Below are positions 41,691 to 53,274 of a stretch of DNA of 64,000 bases, piece by piece. The stretch is from assembly GCA_047967505.1 (NCBI GenBank), contig CM106540.1. One strand, given 5' to 3'. Below the pieces are notes generated by a model. That model did not search any database. It was given only the letters and a program-made list of their open reading frames with translations, and had not been told where the DNA came from. Position numbers and translations under genes: made by a program. The DNA comes from Dipteris shenzhenensis. Taxonomy: Eukaryota > Polypodiophyta > Polypodiopsida > Gleicheniales. Position 1 is the first letter of the stretch; each line of letters opens with the position of its first letter.

Positions 41691-42190
41691 TTGAAACAAT
41701 TGTTAATTTATGTTCTTAGTGTGCCATCAGACAAGTTTAGAACCAGCCCATTGTTTACGTATTGTTTAAACTAACCCAGTGGTTGGTAAATAATTTGTTA
41801 TAGTGAAATGACGGTGTAATTAATAATTTAAAACCATTGCTTGTCAACTATGTTTTTAAATAGTTTAATATTTTATGATCTTAGTACACCACCACACAAT
41901 GGTTGAACTAGCCCGATGATTGCAACTTGTTATAATTTAATTAATAGTTTGAAATTAATGTTTAAAGATAGTCCAACGGTCGGAACAGCGTGTTTAAAAT
42001 TATTGTTTAAGTTTCTTTTAAAACCATCTTGTTGGTTGTAGTTACACTTATCTAGTAAATTGTAGACTTATTGTGGTTAAATAGTACTAAAAAAGTGTTA
42101 GATACTAATTGAACGACTAATTGAACGGTGCTAGAAAATTGCCCAAAATGCTCATACTGCTTCAAAGTTCTAAACAGTGGTCAAGAAGAT
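41691..42190. other. AT-rich block shared by both duplication copies
   Basis: Matches 53,576-54,040. TTTAAAC/GTTTAAA and CCGATGGTTG-like words recur many times at irregular spacing. No gene was seen. Confidence 0.5.
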
Positions 42191-42213
42191 CTTCAAAAAG
42201 TAATGTAAAACCA

Positions 42214-42502
42214 TCAGAATGATCCATGAGATGATGGAAAGAACCCTTCATCAATGAGCTTCCTCTTCCTTTCCCCAAGGAGTATCAAATAGGGTCTTCT
42301 TCTTTGTTGACGGGTTCTGCTCTTCATCAATGGGCTTTTTCTTCCTTTCATTAGAGGGATTTTTCTTCCCTTCATCAAATAGGGGGTTCTCCTTCCTTTC
42401 ATTATGGAGTTGTATCTTCCCTTCATCAAAGGGAGCCTTTCTTTTTGTGGTCAATGCACATGACGCCTCTACTCTCTCTAGATAGATAGTTGTAATAAGC
42501 AC
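42214..42502 (-). CDS. Reading frame with 17-residue charged repeats, copy 1
   Basis: The minus strand encodes F-D-E-G-K-I-Q-L-x-N-E-R-K-E-x-P-L followed by the variants F-D-E-G-K-x-N-P-S-N-E-R-K-K-K-P-I and I-D-E-E-x-N-P-S-T-K-K-K. The copy at 54,070-54,310 is more complete. In this copy the last unit is lost (L-F-D-T-P-W-G-K). No known domain is recognised, and stop codons or frame changes make expression doubtful. It may be a variable region of the element that fills the 42-44 kb block. Confidence 0.35.
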
Positions 42503-43020
42503 ACATAATTGGTCTCTTCATGTCTTGAGCATTGGCATGCAACAATATTTGCATATAGACGTTGCATGCACAAATACCCCAAAGCAAAACACATGCATAG
42601 GGTGGCCACAGTGGGCCCATCAAATTTGGCACTCACCTATAATGTGACCATGGTAGAGTTTTCATGTACAACCCTATTGCATCATAACAGGGTATTCCTC
42701 TGGTTTAACTATTATAGCTATCAATATCACAGTCTCACCTTGCACATGAGCAAGTTGTTTCTTGATTCCTTCCTACCTCATCTTGAGAGTGCAGAAGTTA
42801 TCTTTCAGCTCCTCCACTTGGTTCTCACTAATGGCAACAACACTATCTCATTCTACCATCTACAATCAAACCTCTTGAAATACTTTAGCAGCTTTAGTGT
42901 AGACCTCTCTCAAGACTACAACAGTACTTCAGGCATAAAAAAGGATGAAGGACTGCTTCCTAAAATTTTCAAGATCCATGCATGCTCCTCTAGAATGGTA
43001 TTGTAATTTAATTGTAGGGC
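42503..43020. other. Block shared by both duplication copies, no gene recognised
   Basis: Matches 54,370-54,850. Open frames on the plus strand (42,509-43,006) are preserved in part in copy 2, but lack family motifs, and copy 2 carries a small deletion near 54,810. Confidence 0.35.
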
Positions 43021-43812
43021 ATTGCACTTTCTTTTCCAATATTGTATCTTCTCTTTTCATATTGCACCTTCTCATTCTCATTCTCTCTGTGAGCTCCCTA
43101 ATATGTACCTAATCTGCCTCCTTCCTGCTCTCTTCTAGAGCTACATCCTTACTGGCTTTAAGGCTATCTTACCCCTGCATCACTACCACAATGTGTGCAT
43201 TGTGTCTTCTCAGATGAGCTATAAGATCGTCTTTCTCAATGTTCAATGCATTCTTCATGTTGTAGAGCTGCTGTTAAAAAACTTCCTTTTCTTCTTTCTA
43301 AGCTTCTTTCATTTTTGCTAGATCGGCCTCTACTTAGTTCTCACCCATTCATGGTCTTCAAGCTGTTGATGATGCAAGTGGTTGACCTACCTCTCTGCAA
43401 ATTCTCTTCTATTCCTTTCCTTGTCTGTCAATTTTTAATCTTCGCATGTCTTTTTGGTCCTAAACAGCCTCAACTTGTTGTTTTGCCTACACATACTTCA
43501 CTTTCGCATAGTCTAGTGGATCTTGTACTAACTCTATCTTGGCCTCTACATCCTCCCCGTTGTCAGTGTTGCATGGGTGGCTTTCACTTAAATCTTCTTC
43601 ATCTCCTTCTCATGTTCATAAATGACTATTTTGAGGCAAGTGTCCACGAGGTGCACTCCAACTCTGGGGGTCTCAGATGTCAATTTCAAGCATTTTCCAT
43701 CCTTTACATTCTTCAACTTGTTTAGCATGCTCATCCTTGAGAAAGAGATTGGACATTCATTTAGTTGCTCTATTGCTACTTGAACTTGCCAAAACTTCAT
43801 GGCTCCTCTCAT
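43021..43812 (-). pseudogene. Coiled-coil coding remnant, copy 1
   Basis: The minus strand encodes long helical stretches rich in Glu, Lys and Leu, for example L-Y-N-M-K-N-A-L-N-I-E-K-D-D-L-I-A-H-L and A-L-E-E-S-R-K-E-A-D, plus the 74-codon piece at 43,588-43,812. Stops interrupt it. The copy at 54,880-55,620 shows the same. It could be a Gag-like or other structural protein of an element in this block. Confidence 0.45.
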
Positions 43813-45779
43813 GTCAGATTATCTCCTTTAAGAAAACGTGAACATTTGTTGGCCAGCTTGAAGACTTGACTCCACCATCTCTACTAATTCGAGCTTCGAG
43901 GATGTGAACTACCTCTAGGGATGCTGAGCACCTTTTCAATAAGGCTTTCATAGATAGAAACTACCTGATTTATGATAGATTATATATCCCTCCTTCACGT
44001 TCACTTCTTTTGTCATCTTGGTGAAGTTGAAAAGAGAACCTAGATCAGCATCTAAAGCTGGATGGTACTATGTTTCATGATTTCTAGATTGGAGGAAAGC
44101 TAGATGGGACTATGTCTCATGATTTCAAGGTGGGAGGGGTTGGATGGTGAACTAGAGGGATCCATTTTGGAGGATGGGCTAGATGGTGAGCCACAGAGAT
44201 CGATTAGGGAAAAGTGGCTAGTTGGCAAGTTTTGGAACTCATTGTGTCGAGAGTGTCAGTTTGGTTTGAGCTTCAAGCTTTCAAGGTCATATCATCAAAG
44301 GGGGCATATTTGTATTATTGAACCAATTCCACAAGCCCGCAAAGTATCATAGTTTTTTCACAAAACCATACTTTCTAGCTATCTCACTAATGTAAAAGTA
44401 GAAACGTACTTTCACACGATAGGTGCCCACGATGAGTTTTATTAGTCCATTAGAATTAGTAGCATCTTGATATTGGGAAAAATTACCTAAGTATAACCTA
44501 AGATTCCTATAAAGGGAGAAGGGCAGGTAGAATGGAGGGAGAGGGACTCGGGTGTAAGGGGCCTATGTGCCTATCCATAGATCCTCTCACTAAGCATAGC
44601 TAAGTAGTAATTCCCTCTTGTATAGCAGACAAAGTGGGTAGATGGAGGAAGGGGTGTTGAGTTGGAGGGAGTGGAATAAGGGAGCAGCATTGAGAGAGAG
44701 GAGAGAGAGCAAAAGGAGAGGGCTTTGAGTAGGAGGGGCTGAGTTGAGGGGGAGTCAAGGGAGAGGAGAGGGGATGGAGGACTAGACAGAGTGGAGGAAG
44801 GGGGGGGCCTAAGTCAAGGGAGAGGTGACAGAGCTGAAGAGGGGGGCCTGAGACAAGGGAGATGAGAGGTGAGAAAAAACATAAGACATGAAAGAAACAT
44901 ATTTTAACACCATGCATGATAGAACCATAATGCATAGGAGTAGAAGTATTCTTGTGCATCCATTACATGGCCATGATTTCTGTTCTACAGTAAAAGAGCT
45001 TCAAATATGTCTTTACACCTTGAAATTTGGGTAGCACATGAAAAAGGTACATTAATTTGAAAGTAGATGGGTTTTCATATTTTAGTATTATTTTTGTTCT
45101 ACCCCCCCTCATCCAAAAGACCCCCCCCTTGGGCCTCACATATTATGAAAAATATGTACAAATCTAAGAATCTTATAGACTTTTCAAGGTACATACCTTA
45201 TATTTTGTGGGAGGGGGGACATGAAATTTTTCCCTTGCATATTTGATTTTTTAAAAGGAAATCCATGCATATTATATATGGACCTTCTCACCCCATACCC
45301 TGGATTTGGATGAGGGTAGTAACATATTACATATTGAGTTACCTTGGATTTTGGACGAGGGTAATAACATATTACATATTGAGTTAGTGCCCGAGGACTC
45401 ATGCATGAATTACTAATAGCTCTTAAAATATTAGATCATGTCATTAACTTGGTTTTTATGTTTTTTTTTGTTTGACATGAAAAGAAAAAAAAATCTCACC
45501 TTTAAACTAGCAATATGTACATTAAAAAAAAATCAAAAGTATAAGTTTGCAAAATTTATGAAATTAGTTCTCTTTAATGTCACCAAAAGATTGTAAAATT
45601 GATTAAAATTTAGGAGCAGCAAAAAATCTAGATAACATGTTGCAAACGACAACTCATGACTCATTGTCGTTTTTCATGGCTCATTGTTGTTTGTAGACTT
45701 TAAAAGTATATAGACATATGATGAACAAAACTTGATGCTTGGGCTATTATTCATCTATTATAGGTTGAACCAATATATA
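43813..45779. other. Non-coding block shared by both duplication copies
   Basis: Matches 55,621-57,513. It includes a GGA-rich purine tract (44,640-44,880), two near-copies of a short sequence (GCTGGATGG..ACTATGT.TCATGATTTC, about 44,055-44,130), and AT-rich flank just before the LINE 3' end. Confidence 0.55.
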
Positions 45780-46065
45780 TTTTTTTGAAAATGCGGGTTT
45801 ATATTATTATGGAGTCAAATATATTTACAATAGTCCAAAAAGACCAACATACTTCCGACAGAAGTTCAAGTCATTAAAGGTGCCACCTCTACCTATAACA
45901 GCAACCATTTGTTCAGCTGAAAACCCAGTGGTAGTAAAAGAAACAGAGAGGAACAATGAACTAGGCCATCTCCTGCAGCTCCTCCTTAGGCGCCAAGTGT
46001 GCAACCACTTGTAGAACAATCATGCCTGGGATGCGAGGATGGGGGCATGGCAAGAACTTTGACCA

Positions 46066-46702
46066 TCAGTATTGCCTGGCCATGAGGAGGTACCATTTGT
46101 GGGGTGGCAGTCCTGGGGAATTCTTATTTTCCAGCCTGTTTTTGCAGCTGGGCCAGTAGAGTGGTCTCTTTCTTTGTGAAATGTTCATCCTTTTCGCAGC
46201 ACTCCTGAATTTGCTATTGCAGTCGTGATAGCTTTTCAAGATTCGCACCTCTTTCCTGTGTTCATGCATACATTCATTACAATTTCATTTAGTACAAATA
46301 GAGACATTACCAAAAACCTTAGCACATCTCAGAGCCCATAGAGATCAAAGAATGGAGTTGCACATAGTGTTCTAGTTTTCGAGGGACCTTGTTGGTCTGT
46401 CGTGCAGCAGAAGGCAAGCATAATTGATTGAGAAAAAGCCAAATTGTTTGTGCAGAATGTCCCATACTTCTCTAGAAGGTTTGCAGTTTAAAAATAGGTG
46501 GGGGATATCTTCCTGAGCTCTGATACATCTTTGGCAGTAACCATCTCCTTGTCCTACTATCAGTGCTCGTTCGACTATTTAGATGCCTTTGTGCATAATG
46601 AGCCATAAGAGGTAGGCCTCTTTCTCTAGAAGTTCCCTGTCCCACATTCTTTTGAATCTTTTGATCCACACTCTTTCTGAGTCTGTGCTCAACCACTTCC
46701 AA
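46066..46702 (-). pseudogene. LINE ORF2 zinc-binding (zf-RVT) and C-terminal part, copy A
   Basis: Reads W-D-R-E-L, then C-Q-R-C-I-R-A-Q-E-D-I-P-H-L-F-L-N-C, the C-x2-C...H-x4-C motif of the reverse transcriptase zinc-binding domain, followed by R-C-A-K-V-F-G-N-V. It lies at the end of ORF2 and continues to the 3' region. Frames change several times. Confidence 0.82.
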
Positions 46703-46725
46703 TTCAGTTGAGCTAATATCTCTTC

Positions 46726-47610
46726 CTACTGTTCGACAAAGATGGGAGCAGGGAAGAGTTCACTTTGGCCTACCCACATAAATTCTTTAGTAGATGGAGG
46801 AGCCCTTCCACCCATCGAAGCAATCAATTCTCTATCCCACAGCGTATGTCTCACGGCTAGCATCTCTAGGTCGAATCTGTTCAGATTAAATTTTGCTTTT
46901 AACTTGTCATTTTCTATCTCCTTCCTTTGCTCTCTATCCCACATAGCTCCCCAAACCTGAATCCCTTTCTTGTTGATCCACATGGTGTTTTTGATTTCAT
47001 CGTCCCTAAGCGGGGTGGCTACCCAGATGGCTGGAAACCAAATTGAATCATTGGCCATGAAAGTGCCTGTTTTCCTAGAGAACCCTTTCCTGATCACATA
47101 TGGTCTTAGTGACTCCCAAGCTAACCACATACCTTTCCAAAGGTCTGAGCCCTTTACTATGCAGGCTTCTTTTCCGTAGAGGGCAGACCCAACTGGAAGA
47201 TGCTTCCAGTGTTTACACTTGATAATCTTTACCTTACTTATATTTCTAAGGATTAAGTAGGCGCAAATTTTATCCGAGTTTTGCATTGCCTTTATGATCC
47301 ATTGTGCCATGAATCTTGCCACAGATTTTTCAACATCTGCTATTCCTAGTCAACCTATAGCCTTTGGTTTTGTGTAGGTTTGCCATTTAACTTTAGGGAC
47401 CTTGTGGTTGACCTCATCCCCTCCCCAAAGAAATGATCTGAACAAATTGTTGATATGTCTCAGGAACTTCTTGGTTGGGAACCAGCAGAAGATGTAGTAA
47501 ATAATGGAGGGGTAGATGTAGTGGTTGAGGACAAATTTTCTTCTTACAAGGGTTGGTTGCAATCCTTCCCATGTGTTCACCTTGCTTTTGACCCTATCTA
47601 AAATACCCAA
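46726..47610 (-). pseudogene. LINE ORF2 thumb/connection region, copy A
   Basis: Two frames (47,350-47,610 and 46,726-47,322) carry W-E-G-L-x-x-T-L-V-R-R, F-L-W-G-G, a G-S-A-L-Y-G-K block and a long stretch without stops (198 codons), typical of the region between palm and zinc-binding domain in plant LINEs. Confidence 0.75.
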
Positions 47611-47810
47611 TCCTATCTATCTTGCATAGTGCAACCAAACCCCATAGGAATTCCTAGTACTCTGAAGACCTCTCCTTTTCTGATTTCTTTGCACCCCTTA
47701 GTATATAAAAAAAGGGGGGGAATGCTCAAAGTACCATAAATACCTATTTTATCATGGTTTATCCTGGATACCGAGGCCATGGAAAAGGTGTTTAGGCAAG
47801 CCAGTCTGAC

Positions 47811-49007
47811 CTAAACTGACTCTTCATCATTGTGTGGCATTAGATTTGTGTCGTCTGCAAATTGTTGACACATAATCTGTCTGTCTCCTTCCACCTGAAT
47901 TCCTTTCACCGTACCCTTTTCTAATTCACCTTTGATGAGCCAACCAAGGGCATCCGTAGCTATGGCGAAGAGTAGAGGGGCTTGCGAATAGCCTTGTCTA
48001 ATAGATCTTTTAAGCTTGTAAGGTTGTGTCGTTTTGCCATTTACTTCAACTTTGCTTCTAGCTTGACATAGAAGAATTTCAACGAAAGACACAAAGCCAA
48101 GTCCCGCTCCCATATCTTTGAGGGAAGACAAGATGAATCCCCACTCCATTCTGTCATATGCCTTGTCGAAGTCTATATTGAGGAAGTAGATGTCCTATTG
48201 CATCTCCTCAATCAGTTCAAGACCTTACCACAAAGTGAGAATGGCTTCCAAGATATGCCTTCCTTGTAGAAATCCCTTTTGTTCCTCCCTGATTCGGCAT
48301 TGCATCTTAGTTTTGAGTCTAATAGCAAGTGCCTTTGCAAAGATCTTGTAGCTACTGTTCAGCATAGTCAACGGTCTCCAATTTTTCAATTCCTCTTTTG
48401 GTCCACCTTTAGGAATAAGTTTTATCATGCCTATGTTGATTCTTGGGTCGAAAGAGCCCTTTGCTTTGGAGTCTTGCCAGAGTAGCATGAGGAAGGGGCC
48501 TACCATTTCCCAAAAGACTTGATAGAACTCTATAGGAAGTCCATCCTCTCCTAGGGTCTTGCCCTTCCCCATTTGGTATACTGCCCCTTTTAATTCCTCT
48601 AGAGAGAGATCTGTATCCAAGTAAATGCTATCAAACACAGAGACTTTTCTTTCTCTCGCTCTAGAGCACTTTCCACGGGCTATAACCTTTTCTATTGTGA
48701 TGACCTCCTCTTCTCCAAGAGACTGTTTAAAGTGTTCTAAAATAACTTCAAGGATTTCCTCTGGGTCTTGGATGTGCCTGTTGCTAACTAGAAGGGCATC
48801 AAGGGATTCTTGGGCGTGTTTTTCTTTCAGGCTTTTAAACATATCTTTGTTAGCATTGTCTCCTCTTCCGGCCCACCAATATCTAGTGTAAATTCTAGCA
48901 TGATTGGCTACTATTTCAGTTTCTGCCCTGAGTTTTACTCTGACTGTCCCCAGTTTTTCCTGACCTGAAGCTCCTCTGGATGGCTCTGATCCACTTATCA
49001 GTTGCAT
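47811..49007 (-). pseudogene. LINE ORF2 reverse transcriptase palm, copy A
   Basis: The 260-codon frame at 48,225-49,007 includes M-G-K-G-K-T-L-G-E-D-G-L-P-I-E-F-Y, M-I-K-L-I-P-K, N-W-R-P-L-T-M-L-N and E-E-Q-K-G-F-L-Q-G-R-H-I. After a frameshift, 47,811-48,149 gives S-I-R-Q-G-Y-S-Q-A-P-L-L-F and the catalytic Q-F-A-D-D-T box. The normal C-P after RQG is changed to Y-S. It carries all main RT motifs but is split. Confidence 0.9.
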
Positions 49008-49039
49008 TAGCTATTCCCCCAAAGGCATTGATCCATATT

Positions 49040-49830
49040 TTATCTATCTTGTCCTTGACATAGGGGAGTTGAAAAAGGAATGGATTGGCTTTGAACCATG
49101 ATCAGCCAATGCTCCTTTCTTCCTTTTCCAAAACTATGGATATTGGTTTATGATCCGAGAAGGGAAGGGTACCCAATGCTCTGATCTTAATACACAACAT
49201 CTCCTCAATAATTCCTTCAAGTAGTAAGTTCTATCAAGCCGCCCTTTCCTGTGGAGGGGCCCCACCTGGTTGTTTGTTTAGGTAAAGGCAGTATCTTTTG
49301 AAACGTCTAAGAGCTCGGCCCTTTCTTTGAAATTTGACCACGTATTTAGCTACCTATTCCTTCCCACTTGTCCCCTCTACTCTCAACCATATCATAGTCT
49401 CCGAGAAGAAGCATGTTATCTGTTAGATGGATGGTTTCCCAAAGTAGAGGGTTTGTCGCATTCGGGGCATACACCGAGAAGACTTGGCAAGAGAGATTTA
49501 GATGGAAAAATTCCATCCCAACCCCAAATTTGCCAAAAGTCTGAAGAACACTCCCTTCTCCTTGAGCTAGGTGTTTAGCCACACCTATAGCAGCTCCACC
49601 TTTCCCTTCATTGTGGTCAGTTGTGTACCAGCATCTGCTATCAACGATCTATTTTAATTGCTAGTGGAGCTTATCTCCTCCAACTTTGACTTCTTGGAGT
49701 GCTAAGAAGTCAGGAGTCATCTTGTTTGTTCTCATCCATCTCTTGAAAACTAGGGGCTTCAAGTCATTTGTTAACCCCTGCACATTAACTGAAAGACATG
49801 TAAATTTTTTTGGACTCATCATTGGGTGGA
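49040..49830 (-). pseudogene. LINE ORF2 APE-type endonuclease, copy A
   Basis: Starts just after the ORF1 end with V-N-V-Q-G-L, then D-F-L-A-L-Q-E-V-K (catalytic Glu), K-G-G-A-A-I-G-V, V-Y-A-P-N and L-L-L-G-D-Y-D-M-V-E-S, the second catalytic block (Asn of GDFN reads Asp). Such endonucleases nick the target site. Frameshifts separate the pieces; the later part of the domain is poorly kept. Confidence 0.82.
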
Positions 49831-50818
49831 GCTTTTGTTCCTCAACTTCTTGAAGTTGTTTGGGATCATTTGAGGGGATAGCACGAATCCTCTAGATAAC
49901 CTCCTCCTTTCCCTTTCTGCTAGACTCTTCCTAGTCGGGTTGTCTAGGTGGGAGCTGTTCATCTTCCTTTCAAGCTGGGTGGCTCTTTTCCCCTTCACTA
50001 TGGTGAATGGCTGTTCATCTTGGGAGATGGTCTCGAATTCTGCTTGCTCTAGCTGAGCTTGGAGTTTCTGAGTGTTGGGAACAAACTCCTCTTCCTCTGA
50101 GCTATCTTCCATGTTTTCTTCACTGGTTCTTTCTTCTATTATCTGTTTTTCTAACTTTTCTAGATCAGCCAGATCCTCTTTAGTCTATTTTGGCTCCTCT
50201 TCTTGTGGTTAAAGGATAGGTTCCTTGAGCCCTTGCTTGAAGACCACTATCTTTGTCTCCTTGATCTTCTCTATTTTCTTCTCTTTACCATGGTTGTTGC
50301 AGGCAGGACAATCTTTAATGAAGTGTCCTTTGGAATATTTTTATAGAAGACTTTTTGTACCAACTCAGCCCCATCTCCATTCAGTAGCCGAATGGTGTTG
50401 GGGGGATCTATGGACAGGTCCATCAACACATAGGCTAGCGGGTTTCCTCTAGGACTTATGAATCTATCAGTTTCTACATCTTGAAACTGGCCAAGGGGTA
50501 AGCAAAGCACCTCTAGCTGTGTAAAGAGCAATAGGGGAAGGTCTGGGAACTCAACACAGATGGGCGCTATAGTGGGCGGAGGTGAGTCAGGATTGAAGGA
50601 AGGCTCCCACATCTGGATTGAGAGGGGTTAGTTTCTAATCGTCCATGTACCTTTCTGCACTACTTTATGTCACCATGTCTGCCTTTTCAAAGATAAAAAC
50701 AATATAACCATTTCTAAGGAAATGAATACTCATGACGTTTAATCCTTTGTGCGACCAGGAGTTCCTGATCCACCCCTCAAGAAACATCACAAGACAGCAT
50801 GGACCGGGGATGTAACCA
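49819..50818 (-). pseudogene. LINE ORF1, copy A (zinc knuckle deleted)
   Basis: From 50,818: F-L-E-G-W-I-R-N-S-W-S-H-K-G-L-N and H-F-L-R-N-G-Y (DUF4283-like RNA-binding start), F-N-P-D-S-P-P-P, L-P-L-G-Q-F, and D-L-S-I-D-P-P. A deletion of about 25 bp near 50,330 removes the zinc knuckle present in the sister copies. The acidic end M-E-D-S-S-E-E-E-E-F-V-P-N to the basic tail ends at 49,819 and overlaps the ORF2 start closely. The N-terminal part is missing at the duplication joint. Confidence 0.82.
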
Positions 50819-51109
50819 CTTGGCTTGTGTAGGGACAGATTAGTGAGGGGTGTGATCATTTAGGGACTCCCTAATGGTTTCGATGATTGTACATAAAATT
50901 GATGAACAGGGGGATGAAACCTATTCACCAAAGGTGCTCTATGAGTGTGAATAGTTGGAGGTGTAAATGGTTACCTGGTGTCTCTCCGAGTTGCATATTT
51001 GTTGAGTGCATAGTGAAGATGGCAAAGAGCTATGACTTGGAGTTATAAATGGATGACATCCTCATGTCAAGTTACATGGGTTGGGCATCGGCATCTACCG
51101 AAAGCACTA

Positions 51110-52080
51110 TGGCTTGAAGGTCCTGATAAACTTGAGCTAGTGCTTGGGACTTTGTGGCACTTGTTGAAATGTTGGTACATGTGGTTGGTACCTTCTCTAT
51201 AGGGGCATTATAGGGGCACTAAAGGGTTCTTGTGGTGTTGCCCCTTTTTTAGGAGTAGGTTCTTGTGTATCCACTATGACCATCGTCGATGTGGGAGTAG
51301 AATGAGAGGCCAAACTTAGTGACTTTTTCTTGGCCACCCATTGTGAAAACATGCATGCCTCAGGATCTATGGAGCGCTCTAAGGTGGATGGAACCTATGT
51401 GGAAACATGATGAAAGAATGCTCATGACATGTACCTCAAGTCAATTAGGTTCCAAGATAGATTAGCTTGGACTCATAAACAGAATCTTGAGTGAATGTGC
51501 ATTTCTCTCTCTCTTATACTCAACAATACATGATAGGCCTCTTTATAGAGAGTGCCCTTAGAATAGTCAACACTTGTGGGATCCTCTGATCCATATCTCT
51601 CCTTATGGATATCCTTGATCCACATCTCCACATCATGTAGTCCACATCCTAGGGTGGCTACGTTAATACTTTCCTTATCACATACCTTTGCCTTTCAATC
51701 TATGTGCTCATGGAACCATATCTCAACACCCATTGGGGGAGTTTCGAGCCTTGGGATTTAGCTTTCCCCACTATGATAGTAGGTTCTTGTGTTATTGCTC
51801 CCTCTTTAGGAGTATGTTCTTGTGTTTCTATTGCAGTTGTGGGCACTGGCCTTGCTTGTAGCATAAGGACTCATGAAGTCTCTTGCGCTCTTGCCTTGGT
51901 GTGAGTATTCCTTGATGTGGTAGGTTCTTGTGATTGTACCCCTATGTTAGGGGCTAGTTCTTGTGCTACTATTGCTACCTTGCCATCGGATGATTTTGCA
52001 GGCTTGATCTCACTACCTAGATATACTCTTACCCTCATAGTAACCTTGAGATCTTGGAGTAGCTGCTTAGGAATGGGCAC
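51110..52080 (-). pseudogene. QEP-motif-rich coding remnant, copy 2
   Basis: The frame at 51,871-52,080 reads S-D-G-K-V-A-I-V-A-Q-E-L, then S-Q-E-P-T-T-S-R-N-T-H-T-K-A-R-A-Q-E. Further T-Q-E-P units follow towards 51,240. This copy is not interrupted by the copia element, but stops and the non-coding block 51,408-51,790 still divide it. Confidence 0.45.
51790..51800. other. Empty site of the copia insertion
   Basis: TTCTTGTGTTATTGCTCCC here corresponds to the two flanks of the copia element (…TGTTAC at 34,253 and GTTACTGCTCCC at 38,816). Only one copy of the target is present. Confidence 0.93.
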
Positions 52081-52296
52081 GCTCCAAAACTTTTTTTGAT
52101 TTGTTGAAAACCCAAACGGATTAAAAGTTTGGAATCCACACTAGTGGGACTACTGCATGGTGGGCTTAAAACATTGATAGCTATTAGTACTCATATCTAG
52201 CTTCACCCTAGAATGGTATCTAGATTCACCCTAAAATGGAAGAAGTTAAAAATATCCAATTTGTGCATGTACAAAGATCTTTTAATAAATCCAACA
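52081..52296. other. Copy-2-only filler
   Basis: About 215 bp that replace the 1.7 kb (39,105-40,780) found in copy 1. No gene was recognised; CTTCACCCTA-ATGGTAT-like words recur. Confidence 0.4.
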
Positions 52297-53019
52297 CTAT
52301 TTTGAATTGTTTCTTTTTGCATGCACTTGCTTCCTATATGACCCATACCCTTTGGTTGGTGGACTCATTGGACCTACAAAGTTTATACCCCACTTTTTGA
52401 AGGGCTGATATGTCAGGGGGAATATACTCCTGGTTGTGGGGGATGGAGGCTCGTTGTAGGGGTCACAATGTTTAACAAATTTTGCCTCATCTGCAAAGAG
52501 ATTTGGCCACCACAATCCTACTTGCAATACCTTATGGGCTGTAAGCTCCCTAGTAAAATGACCATTTGTGATGCTCAAATGGGCTTTGTCCAAGTCCTCC
52601 ACAAATTCATCCTCATGGATGCAAGGGTGCATTATACCATCCTTTCCCATGTGAAAGAGTTGGTCGGCTATTAGTTGATATGGTGTAGTGTCCTTAATGA
52701 GTTTCCTGCCCGATCTTTATTTAGGGCCTTGTCTTGAGGGAATCGATTGCCTACTAAGAAGTGGTCGATATCTTGGGCCCATTCCAGAATTAAATCGACA
52801 AGGCATAGGTGGGGCATCTGAAAGATCATCTTCCAGTCCTATTGCTGGTTCTCCATTGAGAATGTGGGACATGTGATCAGCCAACATAAAGTGCATACGC
52901 CCCTTTTTTACAATGGGAGTTTTTGTAATGTCGAGCAATGGATCGATCTTCATAAAGATTAAGTTGAGTAGCTGACTAGGTGAGCAGAGCATTTTTGTGA
53001 AGTTAAGAAACTCAAGCAC
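52297..53019 (-). pseudogene. Ty3/gypsy RNase H end and integrase start, copy 2
   Basis: The upper piece (52,717-53,019) has A-D-H-M-S-H-I-L-N-G-E-P-A, the typical end of gypsy RNase H (normally ADHLSR), then D-D-L-S-D-A-P. The lower piece (52,297-52,650) has G-H-F-T-R-E-L-T-A-H-K-V, GLWWP-N-L-F, F-V-K-H-C-D-P-Y, and W-G-I-N-F-V-G-P, the zinc-binding domain and start of the integrase core; the last zinc Cys is Tyr and the first core Asp is Asn. RT would be expected upstream but is replaced by repeats. The order RNase H then integrase confirms a Ty3/gypsy source. Confidence 0.85.
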
Positions 53020-53274
53020 TTGCTCAGCTATGCATTTTTGTATCGACAGAACACCTTTTTGTAATATAAGCTTGTTAATATATATAAATTGGTTATGAAT
53101 TTTGATCTTTCAAATACTTACTGGTCTTATTTTAAAAATCATGATATTTATATGGATACAATCTTGGTTAAGCTTTAAGATTGCCCTTAATGTCTTTTTA
53201 GGATTAGCCTTAAGGGGTTCAAAAAATGTTTTCCATGGATCTCGTTGGTGGGCTTGACCATCACGGTGATTCAT
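53020..53274. other. Short AT-rich link
   Basis: Contains a second copy of the words AAGCTTGTTAATATATA found in the neighbouring dispersed repeat. No gene. Confidence 0.4.

Larger units (their letters stand above)
33282..50818. repeat. Tandem segmental duplication, copy 1
   Basis: Starts at GGGACAGATTAGTGAGG and shares blocks in the same order with 50,832-60,360: 33,282-34,253 with 50,832-51,795; 38,821-39,105 with 51,796-52,080; 40,780-40,845 with 52,340-52,395; 41,415-41,515 with 52,458-52,558; 41,516-46,830 with 53,375-58,817; 49,325-50,818 with 58,818-60,360. Copy-1-only parts are a copia element (34,254-38,815), gypsy interior, a LINE ORF1 fragment and LINE RT. The right end lies inside LINE ORF1 and abuts copy 2 after about 12 filler bases. 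Confidence 0.85.
45780..50818 (-). mobile_element. L1-type LINE, copy A (5'-truncated, with ORF1 and ORF2 remnants)
   Basis: On the minus strand: ORF1 (50,818 to 49,819), ORF2 with endonuclease (about 49,830-49,040), RT (49,007-47,350), zinc-binding and C-terminal part (to about 46,000), and a 3' end marked by a T run (45,780-45,786, the A tail on the minus strand). ORF1 has a DUF4283-like start and ORF2 an APE-type endonuclease, as in plant L1 elements. Frameshifts and stops are frequent but domains are readable. The 3' flank equals that of copy B (57,516), showing that the LINE was in place before the duplication. Its 5' end is cut at the duplication joint. Confidence 0.9.

Noticed and set aside
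44600-44959. Pro/Leu/Ser-rich minus-strand frame, also in copy 2 at 56,349-56,720
   Set aside because: It is the complement of a GGA-rich tract, not conserved in frame between the two copies in a protein-like way.
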